Assembly (NCBI GenBank): GCA_031546715.1
Contig: JAVBKA010000238.1
Span: 1-17,575 of the forward strand
Reading direction: 5' to 3'
Length of the DNA stretch: 17,575 bases
Source of the DNA: JAVBKA01 sp031546715
GTDB lineage: Bacteria; Bacillota; Clostridia; Oscillospirales; UBA929
A program made the position numbers and the translations under genes. The notes under the pieces were generated by a model that saw nothing but the letters and a program-made list of their open reading frames with translations, ran no database searches and was not told the DNA's origin. Position 1 is the stretch's first letter; the number at the start of each line of letters is the position of its first letter. Positions 1-6,738 of the stretch are shown here, one piece after another.

Positions 1-2247
1 GATATTCTTGCGGCATTCTCAGCCTTTGCGGCAGGTGATTTTAGTGCCGAGTTGCGCACCTTCAAGGGAGATAAAAAGCTTGGTAACGAGGTTTTTGACA
101 GGTTTAAGGAAAACTTGCGAACTGTTTACATACAAATTGGAAGCCTTGTAAACAAAGCCGCAGATGGTGAACTTGACGCCCGTGCGTCCTCCGAATCCTT
201 CAACGGCGACTGGACAAAACTGGTGGATGCGTTGAACCGATTGATGAACGCTATAGTCACACCAGTTGACGAAGCGTTGCTGGTTTTAGGGAAGATAGCC
301 AAGGGCGATTTTTCCGCCAGAATGAATGGGGATTACAGAGGCGATTTTGGCATTATCAAAGATTCTGTCAACAAAACTGCAATGGGAATTGCCTCCTATC
401 TTAACGACAAGCTAGAGGCTGAGCATCAGGCGGATTCTGCCATGATAGCCAGAGACCATGCCACCTCGCTGATGAATGCAAGAACCCAGTTTCTTTCAAA
501 TATGAGCCATGAAATCAGAACACCGATGAACGCAATTATTGGCATGGCTGAGCTTTTGCAAAGAGAACCGCTGTCCCAAAAGCAGGCGCGTTATGTAAAT
601 GACATTAGAACCTCGGGCAAAAGCCTGCTAGGTCTTATAAACAATATTTTAGACTTATCAAAAATAGATTCCGGAAAATTTCAGATTTTACCTGTTGACT
701 ATGACCTGTCAGCGTTGCTTAACAATATCGATTCTATTTTCACCTTCACAGCCCAGTCAAAAAACATAGAATACTTAGCCGAAAAAGCCGACGATTTGCC
801 AAGATGCGTATACGGCGACGATGTCAGAGTGCGTCAGGTACTAAATAACCTTATCGGAAACGCCATCAAGTTCACCTCTGACGGGTACGTCAAGCTAAAA
901 ACTTGGGCTGAGGGCGACAGCCTTTACTTTGACATTTCCGACACAGGGCAAGGCATACGTCAGGAGGATATTGTAAAGCTGTTTAACGCCTTTCAACAGG
1001 TTGATACAGGCGCAAACAGAACAAAACAAGGAACTGGTCTTGGCTTAGTCATTACCAAAAACTTGATTGAAGCAATGGACGGAATCATCACGATTGAAAG
1101 CGTATTCGGCGAGGGAACTGTTTTCCATGTAAAATTGCCGCTGGTTTTAGGAAACCTCGACAACATTAAGACGCTAAAGGATGCCGAATGCCTCTTCACT
1201 GCACCAGAGGCGAAGGTGCTAGTAGTAGACGACTTTGAGGTAAATCTCCATGTTGCCACAGGTATGCTTGAGTTGTTTGACATTAAGTGCGACACAGCGA
1301 CCAGCGGAAAAATCGCCATCGAAATGTTGCAAAAACAAGCCTATGACATTGTGTTTATGGACCATATGATGCCTGAAATGGACGGAATCGAGGCGACAAA
1401 GCTTATCCGCAAAATGCCGGGCTTCGAGATTGAAAACAGCGTAATCATTGCGCTGACGGCAAATGCAATCCAAGGTGTTCGTGAAATAATGCTAGAATGC
1501 GGCATGAATGATTTCCTCACAAAGCCCATTGATAAGCAGCTTTTAGGCGAAATGCTAAAACAATGGCTTCCAGCGGAAAAAGTTCATCTCGAAACCAAAG
1601 CAGCGCATATTGACACCACTGCAACAGAAGCACCGACTCTTACCGCCCCGATTGCTCAGCTCGGCGCAATAAACGGAGTTCACATAGAAGATGCCCTAAA
1701 CCTAATGGGCGGTTCTGAGAGTATGCTCGCCGACACTGTAAAGATTATTATTAAAAAAGTGCCAGAGATGATTCAGGTAATGGTGTCCAGCCTGTCCGCG
1801 AATGATTTGCACCGTTTTGCCATTGAGATTCATGGCTGCAAAAGCTCCATGGCAACAATTGGAGCTGTCGAAATGTCCCAGCAAGCACTTGAGCTGGAAA
1901 TGCGTGCTAGGAATGGCGACAAAGAGTACTGCGACACAGCGTTCCCTCCGTTTTTGACGGAGCTGACAGAGCTACACCGAAAGCTTTCAGAAATCTTTGT
2001 CACCGCCGACAATTCAGATAAGCCACAAGGAAATCTCACGCAATTGTCCTCAGATTTAGCTTCAATCAAGCAGAACCTAACCGAATTTGATGACGAAGCT
2101 GCACTTGCGACCTTGGAAAACCTACTAAAGTTTAGCTATAGCGAACCAATTAATGAAAAACTGCTTGCATTAAATGAGCATGTTGAAATGTTTCAGTATG
2201 CCGAGGCAAATACGGTTTTGGGCGAGTTATTGTCCCTTTTAGGCTAA
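1..2247 (+). CDS. Hybrid sensor histidine kinase (poly-HAMP, HisKA, HATPase, receiver, Hpt), 5' end outside window
   Basis: The reading frame is open from base 1, so the 5' end is missing; the TTG at 52 is internal. The visible 748 residues begin with three HAMP-like repeats (each with a G-D/E-F/L-x-A core) to about nt 410. The kinase core follows: phosphoacceptor His at nt 508-510 in SHEIRTPMNA, N box NNLIGNAIKFT (about nt 845), G1 box DTGQG (about nt 940) and G2 box GTGLGL (about nt 1030). A receiver domain starts at VLVVDD (about nt 1215), with its Asp at nt 1360-1362 (MDHMMPEMDG) and the conserved Lys in LTKPID. A C-terminal Hpt domain carries His at nt 1831-1833 in EIHGCKSS. The last 65 residues form two helical repeats, also present in the convergent gene at 2306-3457. 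All phosphorelay residues are present. No membrane segment is visible, but the missing N-terminus could hold one. The signal sensed is unknown. Confidence 0.93.
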   Translation, partial: DILAAFSAFAAGDFSAELRTFKGDKKLGNEVFDRFKENLRTVYIQIGSLVNKAADGELDARASSESFNGDWTKLVDALNRLMNAIVTPVDEALLVLGKIAKGDFSARMNGDYRGDFGIIKDSVNKTAMGIASYLNDKLEAEHQADSAMIARDHATSLMNARTQFLSNMSHEIRTPMNAIIGMAELLQREPLSQKQARYVNDIRTSGKSLLGLINNILDLSKIDSGKFQILPVDYDLSALLNNIDSIFTFTAQSKNIEYLAEKADDLPRCVYGDDVRVRQVLNNLIGNAIKFTSDGYVKLKTWAEGDSLYFDISDTGQGIRQEDIVKLFNAFQQVDTGANRTKQGTGLGLVITKNLIEAMDGIITIESVFGEGTVFHVKLPLVLGNLDNIKTLKDAECLFTAPEAKVLVVDDFEVNLHVATGMLELFDIKCDTATSGKIAIEMLQKQAYDIVFMDHMMPEMDGIEATKLIRKMPGFEIENSVIIALTANAIQGVREIMLECGMNDFLTKPIDKQLLGEMLKQWLPAEKVHLETKAAHIDTTATEAPTLTAPIAQLGAINGVHIEDALNLMGGSESMLADTVKIIIKKVPEMIQVMVSSLSANDLHRFAIEIHGCKSSMATIGAVEMSQQALELEMRARNGDKEYCDTAFPPFLTELTELHRKLSEIFVTADNSDKPQGNLTQLSSDLASIKQNLTEFDDEAALATLENLLKFSYSEPINEKLLALNEHVEMFQYAEANTVLGELLSLLG

Positions 2248-2260
2248 AATATAACATTCT

Positions 2261-2295
2261 AAAGCCCGCCGATAATCTTATTATCGGCGGGCTTT
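2261..2295. terminator. Bidirectional rho-independent terminator between convergent genes
   Basis: A perfect 15-bp inverted repeat (arms 2261-2275 and 2281-2295, 5-nt loop) with a GC-rich core is flanked by A-run and T-run arms, so either strand ends in a U-rich tail. It lies 13 bp after the kinase stop and 10 bp after the stop of the minus-strand receiver gene, and probably serves both. Confidence 0.92.
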
Positions 2296-2305
2296 GATAT
2301 GAAGT

Positions 2306-3457
2306 TTATTGTTTTCGCTTTGCCTCGGCTACGGACTCAAAAATTGTATCAAGCTTCGATGTCAGGGTGTGTACGTCTACGGGCTTCTTCACAAAGTCGT
2401 TTGCGCCCATGCTCAAGGCTTTTTTGATGTTTTCAGGGTTGGTATTGCTCGTAAGGAATACCACCGGAACGGTGACGTAATCTGGAAGCTTTCGTATTAG
2501 CTGCAGCAATGAGAAACCGTCCAAGCCGGGCATTTCAATGTCAAGTATAATCAAGTCGGCGGAGTTGCTGTTTAAAAAAGACAGCGCGGAGTTCCATTCC
2601 GTCATCCCGAAAACAGTGTATTTACCTTTGAGCATCGCTTTAACAGTGCGCAGTACATCAGCCATATCGTCAACAGCTAAAATGCGTTTCAAGGCAGGCA
2701 ATGAGCTAGTTACTCGTGCCGCCTCCACCGTAGCCATCAAATGTTTGCAGGAGTTCATGGCTTGGTCATGGTCAAATTTCTCTAAATGCCCCTTTAAGGT
2801 AGTCAATAGTTGGTTAATCTCCGCTGTATATGTAAACTTCTGTAAAGATGAAATGCTGTGGCTTGCGCTAGAGAACTCAAAGTTGTCCACCAACATTTGA
2901 AGTCGTTCAAATGGCTCGCTGACCACGTTCCCAATGGGTCGTGCGTCAATGAGCGTTTCCTCTGCCCGCTGAACAGGTTGCATGGGCGGCGGGTCTGTCG
3001 CCACTGGCATCGTCATGGGCACTGGCTTTGGGGTCTTAAATTCTGTTTTGCCTTGACCTTGGGAGTGTGCGTCATGTAGCTCCGCATCAACAATTTTAGC
3101 AACAAGAGACGTAAGGTGCGGAAAAACACAGGTTAAGCCGCCAAAATATTGCTGATACGCCTTTTTTTCCAGAAACTGATTCAAATCCTGAAGCTCCCAC
3201 GTTAAATGCACCGCACCTATATTGGCAAGCATTGTTTGAAGCAGGTCAATGTCAAAAGCCAGCGCATTAAAGTCCCGTGCCTCCTTCAAATATCGGTGAG
3301 GAGTGCTGCTTTCGATGATGCGGGGCGTTTCCGATGTGAATGCGAAAAGAGCTTCAAAATATAACTCTTTACGCTTAAAACGTTTTGATGTCTTTAACGC
3401 ATCAAAATCAGCTATTTGCATAAGTTTAAAAAAACTGTATGACTTTTCTCCACTCAT
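2306..3457 (-). CDS. Response regulator with degenerate Hpt-like N-terminus and C-terminal receiver domain
   Basis: 383 residues from the ATG at 3457, chosen because GGGAGG lies 6 nt upstream; the frame stays open to 3523 without a ribosome site. Residues about 50-115 resemble an Hpt four-helix domain. In the segment DIDLLQTMLANIGA an Asp (residue 71) sits where the phosphorylated His is expected, and Gln replaces the usual Lys, so phosphotransfer there is unlikely. A Pro/Met-rich linker (about 138-165) follows, then a two-repeat helical module (about 183-244) that aligns with the kinase C-terminus at nt 2045-2244. The receiver domain (about 258-378) has the acidic pair in ILAVDD, phosphoacceptor Asp306 (ILDIEMPGLDG), Thr in FLTSN and Lys in KKPVD. 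There is no DNA-binding or enzymatic output domain, so it probably acts by protein contact. Convergence with the kinase and the shared module suggest they work together; this is inferred. Confidence 0.88.
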   Translation of the reverse strand: MSGEKSYSFFKLMQIADFDALKTSKRFKRKELYFEALFAFTSETPRIIESSTPHRYLKEARDFNALAFDIDLLQTMLANIGAVHLTWELQDLNQFLEKKAYQQYFGGLTCVFPHLTSLVAKIVDAELHDAHSQGQGKTEFKTPKPVPMTMPVATDPPPMQPVQRAEETLIDARPIGNVVSEPFERLQMLVDNFEFSSASHSISSLQKFTYTAEINQLLTTLKGHLEKFDHDQAMNSCKHLMATVEAARVTSSLPALKRILAVDDMADVLRTVKAMLKGKYTVFGMTEWNSALSFLNSNSADLIILDIEMPGLDGFSLLQLIRKLPDYVTVPVVFLTSNTNPENIKKALSMGANDFVKKPVDVHTLTSKLDTIFESVAEAKRKQ

Positions 3458-3757
3458 ACGGTGCCTCCCAAGCTTGTGTGTTTGAATTTTAAAAAAAACT
3501 TTCTGTATACAAGTTAATTGCAAAATATTATTTCAGTGTAAAAAATTAAAGCATCTCTTGTTGCACTTCAAGCAGATACTATAATTCACACGATATTTAC
3601 CATGATAACCCAAGCAAAAACAAAAGTCAAGCAAACGTGTCTGAAAAGGTCAAGGCTTATAGTTTTTTGTTGGGTGAAGTTTTTTGCATTTTCTATTGAC
3701 AATAATGAATTTAGTGACTCTACTGTATTTAGATGTATATCTAGTAGAGGTGAGAAT
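3458..3757. other. Intergenic region upstream of the receiver gene and GntR remnant
   Basis: About 300 bases of AT-rich sequence without a supportable gene. It holds the GGGAGG ribosome site of the minus-strand receiver gene and a TATAAT at 3580-3585 preceded at 16 bp by TTGTTG (weak plus-strand promoter candidate). It also holds the TTGACA and inverted repeat in front of the GntR remnant, listed separately. No clear minus-strand promoter for the receiver gene was identified. Confidence 0.5.
3696..3749 (+). promoter_or_regulatory. Decayed promoter with operator-like inverted repeat before the GntR remnant
   Basis: A consensus -35 TTGACA is at 3696-3701. A matching -10 is poor: the nearest is TACTGT at 3721-3726 with a 19-bp spacer. 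A perfect 7-bp inverted repeat, CTCTACT (3718-3724) and AGTAGAG (3743-3749), spans the expected -10 to the ribosome site. GntR/YtrA-type regulators commonly repress their own operon through such sites, so this is plausibly the old self-operator. The weak -10 fits loss of function. Confidence 0.5.
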
Positions 3758-3928
3758 TTGAGAAATGTGGTATCAAACCGTTCCGATGTGGCTATATACG
3801 AGCAAATCAAGTCTCAAGTTAAGGAGGCTATCTTTTCGGGGGAGCTGAAGGATGATGAGGCGTTGCCCTCCATTAACGACGACACAGGATTTAACGATTT
3901 GATACCCCTCACCTGTTTTTCGAATTAG
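3758..3928 (+). pseudogene. Remnant of a GntR (YtrA-like) transcriptional regulator
   Basis: From a TTG at 3758, preceded by GAGGTG at 3747-3752, the frame encodes about 41 residues very like the start of a YtrA-type GntR regulator: SDVAIYEQIKSQVKEAIFSG, then ELKDDEALPSI. In intact members this leads into the winged helix (R-x-L-A ...). Here it diverges at once into an unrelated tail and stops at 3926-3928, giving 56 residues. The DNA-binding wing, linker and effector region, and the ABC transporter genes that often follow, are absent. The tail overlaps the convergent FapA gene's end by 20 bp. It is best read as a deletion remnant. Expression as a short peptide is possible but unsupported. 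Confidence 0.75.
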
Positions 3929-5348
3929 TTTTCGCAGGCGAAACACTAATTCCTTTTTCTGTGCGGGAAAAATATGCAAAGGAATACTTATTTTTTAGTA
4001 GTAGCCGCTCAGAGCCGATAATAATCAGCGTTCCCTCCTGAGCATCTCCCAAAATATTTACTGTGCCATAGCCGGCAGTCATGCGGCGTTGTTCGAGATC
4101 CATTTTTTCAAGAGTAAGCTCGGCAAGCTCTGTTTGGCAATTCTTACGAAGTGCCATCATTTTTTCATACTCTGCTGTTTTGTCCTCGTCCAGACGGTTT
4201 TGAGCCTTTAGTTGAGCAAATAATAGAATAAATCGCTCAAGCTTTTCGATTTGTGTCTCTAATGCTGCGATTCGCTCTGGTACAAGCTTTGACCTCTGCA
4301 AAATATACGGGTCAGAGCCAACTTCGAGGACAGAGCCGTGAGCATCGTTGGGTTTGCCGACGGCATAGCATTCGATTGTGTGCCTTGACAGCAGCTTAGA
4401 TGACAGTACGGCGGAGGTTTTTCCCAAAACCCGCAGATTACCGCCTGCTTGAACCGTGGCATTGACCACCATACTGGTTTCGATATTTAAGTCAGATTTC
4501 ACTTCACCGTAGTGGATGTACTTACACCTAACGTCGCCGTGAGCGTCAATAGTACCGCGGGACTGACCGTTAAAGCCTTGGTCGATGACGACGTTACCGC
4601 CCGCAATTATGCTTCCGCCGTCAACACAGCCTCGGACATTTATGTTGCCCTCAGCCCTAACCGTATAGCCTGAAAGTACATCGCCTTTGACCACGACATT
4701 TCCCACGAAATCGATATTGCCAGAGGATGGCCCTACCTCGTCAAGGGTGAGAACGTCATATATACACACAACATCGTTCATAAGGTCTACTTGACCGTCT
4801 CTGCCTGCAAGCAAATGTTGACCGTCGCTGGATATTACGGTGTTGCGACCTCTTGGCAGAATCGGCTTTGGCAAGTGCTTTGCAGGAAGCTCCTTGTTAT
4901 TAACGTCAAAACCAGAGTTTCCAAGCACAGGCATGACCTTTGTGCATAGTAAATCACCCTCACGAACACTTTTGACAAGCCCAAGGTCTTTAAAATCTAC
5001 AGAACCGTCAGGATTTTCCCTAGGAACAAGCTCTTTTGATGTCCTAAAGAAGAATTGTATACGTCCAGCGGTGCTTTCCGATGGCAACAGCCCTTCTGCG
5101 ACCTTAAAAGGCTTGCGGTATTGAGGCTTGCGGACAAAATCCTCGATGGCAGACCGTCTTATACCGAAAAAGACAAAGTTGTCCTTAAGAGCTGCGTGTA
5201 TCATGTCGAGATTTACCGAATCACCGCCGTTTACAGGTGGGTCCACCACTATGAAGGCTGACATTTTATCCTTAGAAATGTCAACCTTCACAACTGCATC
5301 TTTCTTTTCGAATTCAATAATCGGGGCTTCGGTTTTACTCAAAATCAT
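3909..5348 (-). CDS. FapA / DUF342 family protein (polymer-forming beta-helix with coiled coil)
   Basis: 479 residues. The N-terminal third is alpha/beta and typical of the family. Residues about 210-345 are a right-handed beta-helix-like run of short Gly/Asp-rich turns (GNIDFVGNVVVKGDV; GNINVRGCVDGG; GGNVVI). Residues about 350-425 are a charged coiled coil, followed by a short beta-rich end. There is no signal peptide or membrane segment, so it is probably cytosolic. FapA was named for flagellar assembly in Vibrio, but relatives occur widely in non-flagellated Firmicutes and no flagellar gene is visible here, so the role is unknown. The start is uncertain. GGAG at 5351-5354 is only 2 nt from the ATG at 5348, overlaps a GTG at 5351, and is 8 nt from a TTG at 5342, which may be the real start. 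Confidence 0.85.
   Translation of the reverse strand: MILSKTEAPIIEFEKKDAVVKVDISKDKMSAFIVVDPPVNGGDSVNLDMIHAALKDNFVFFGIRRSAIEDFVRKPQYRKPFKVAEGLLPSESTAGRIQFFFRTSKELVPRENPDGSVDFKDLGLVKSVREGDLLCTKVMPVLGNSGFDVNNKELPAKHLPKPILPRGRNTVISSDGQHLLAGRDGQVDLMNDVVCIYDVLTLDEVGPSSGNIDFVGNVVVKGDVLSGYTVRAEGNINVRGCVDGGSIIAGGNVVIDQGFNGQSRGTIDAHGDVRCKYIHYGEVKSDLNIETSMVVNATVQAGGNLRVLGKTSAVLSSKLLSRHTIECYAVGKPNDAHGSVLEVGSDPYILQRSKLVPERIAALETQIEKLERFILLFAQLKAQNRLDEDKTAEYEKMMALRKNCQTELAELTLEKMDLEQRRMTAGYGTVNILGDAQEGTLIIIGSERLLLKNKYSFAYFSRTEKGISVSPAKTNSKNR
3922..3957 (+). terminator. Plus-strand hairpin plus T-run inside the 3' end of the FapA gene
   Basis: GAATTAGT (3922-3929) pairs with ACTAATTC (3945-3952). The inner bases TTTCG and CGAAA extend the stem, with one bulged base, to about 13-14 bp, and CTTTTT follows on the plus strand. 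It would end plus-strand transcripts from the GntR remnant, only a few bases after that frame stops, and at the same time encodes the last residues of FapA on the other strand. On the minus strand it lacks a T-run. Confidence 0.6.
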
Positions 5349-5373
5349 CACTCCAAGGTTAATTGTGAAATCT

Positions 5374-5426
5374 AATACTATTCTCAGATAAAAATCTTGT
5401 GTCAGTTTTTATTTGAGATTAGTATT
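5374..5426 (-). terminator. Long AT-rich imperfect hairpin between the GPH symporter and FapA genes
   Basis: Arms 5374-5394 and 5406-5426 pair over 21 bp with two mismatches around an 11-nt loop; the symporter stop codon lies in one arm. On the minus strand the descending arm begins with a T5 run. It could act as a weak terminator or mRNA 3'-end stabiliser separating the sugar operon from FapA. This role is inferred from structure and position only. Confidence 0.5.
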
Positions 5427-6734
5427 ATCGTTGCTCACATTATAAAATGCGAACGGGATTGCCGACAATAAGCAGCTAATTGCGGGAATAATGGTGATTG
5501 CAAAAAATACTGAATTTTGCATATCCGCTGTCACAGTAACGCCGCTTTCGTAGCCGACGCTTGAAATGACCAGACCGAACACCAGAACAGACAGCGAACC
5601 CATGATTTTTGACACAAAGGTAAGGCTTGAGAAGGATATCCCATCATTTCGCACACCGGTTTTGCGCTCGATATAATCAACTGCGCCTGCAATCATGGTT
5701 GTTTGCACTACCATGAATAAACCCAAGGTAAGGCCCGTTAAAAATATGAAACCCATCATTGCATATAAGTTTTCAAAGCCTACAAAGTACATTGCCGCAT
5801 TGAAAACCGCGCCTAATAAAGAGCTGAGAATAATTGCCGTACGGTCGGACATTCGCTTGAGCAACAGGGGAGCGAGTGCAGAGGATAATACAAGTCCGGC
5901 AATAATTGCGCCACCGATTAGGGTAAAATAACCTTCGTTATCATATGCAATTATGGCAAAAACCGCACCGCCCGCTTGAATTATAGTCCGTCCAAAGCCA
6001 ATTATTGAGCCGATTAACACAAGAAACAGCGGCTTGTTGCGGAACAGCGCGGAAAACAACATTTTAAAGCTGACCGCAGCCTGTTCTTGTTGCTTTGGTT
6101 TTTCTCTGGTACCCCAAAATGCCAGCGTAAACAATGCCATTCCCGGTACACATAATAATATTGCAACTCTGCTCCAGCCCGAGGCGGTAGTTTCAGGCGC
6201 AAAGCTAAGCAGTTTAGCAAGCCAAGGCGCACTCAGCGTCACAAGCCCTGTAATTAGAGCCATAACCGCGCGAACACTGGAGATTACTCCGGTACGCTCC
6301 TTGCGTTCCGTGAAAACAGCACCGATTAACCCCCAATATGGAACGTCGCACATGGTATACGCAATGCCCCATAAAAAGTACACAACGCCGAAGAAAATAA
6401 GCTTATAGCCTTCCTCAATATTCGGAATGCTGAAAAGCAATATGGAAAGCAAGGCTACAGGGGCGGCTGAAAATAGAATATAAGGACGAAGCTTGCCCCA
6501 ACGTGTCCGTGTTTTGTCAACAATGCTGCCCATAAAGGGGTCGCTTAATGCGTCAAATATCTTTGTGGCAGTCAATATTGCAGTAACAATTAGCATACCC
6601 TCACTGCTGATATGGACATATTCCGTTAAATACAACAGCAGAAACGTGGTCACAAAGGTGAGCGTCAGGCTTTGACCCGCACCTGCCCAAACGACACTGG
6701 CGCGCTGTTTCCATGGAGCAATTGACCGTTCCAT
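5409..6734 (-). CDS. GPH-family sugar:cation symporter (MelB-like, MFS fold)
   Basis: 441 residues, hydrophobic throughout, about 12 predicted membrane helices, usual length for the glycoside-pentoside-hexuronide:cation symporter family. The family signature in helix II and the following loop is intact: residues 61-73 read DALSDPFMGSIVD, then RTRWGKLRPYIL. The two Asp residues (61 and 65) match the pair used for Na+/H+ coupling in MelB. The ATG at 6734 is 4 nt after the GH38 stop, and its ribosome site (AAAGGCGG) lies in the end of that gene, so the two are translationally linked. It probably imports the mannoside that the GH38 enzyme cleaves; the substrate is inferred from this coupling. Confidence 0.9.
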   Translation of the reverse strand: MERSIAPWKQRASVVWAGAGQSLTLTFVTTFLLLYLTEYVHISSEGMLIVTAILTATKIFDALSDPFMGSIVDKTRTRWGKLRPYILFSAAPVALLSILLFSIPNIEEGYKLIFFGVVYFLWGIAYTMCDVPYWGLIGAVFTERKERTGVISSVRAVMALITGLVTLSAPWLAKLLSFAPETTASGWSRVAILLCVPGMALFTLAFWGTREKPKQQEQAAVSFKMLFSALFRNKPLFLVLIGSIIGFGRTIIQAGGAVFAIIAYDNEGYFTLIGGAIIAGLVLSSALAPLLLKRMSDRTAIILSSLLGAVFNAAMYFVGFENLYAMMGFIFLTGLTLGLFMVVQTTMIAGAVDYIERKTGVRNDGISFSSLTFVSKIMGSLSVLVFGLVISSVGYESGVTVTADMQNSVFFAITIIPAISCLLSAIPFAFYNVSNDNTNLK

Positions 6735-6738
6735 TCAG

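Noticed and set aside
3602..3757. Upstream extension of the GntR remnant frame to an ATG at 3602
   Set aside because: It would translate through the TTGACA and the inverted repeat, and has no resemblance to regulator N-termini. The TTG at 3758 with GAGGTG gives the family-like start.
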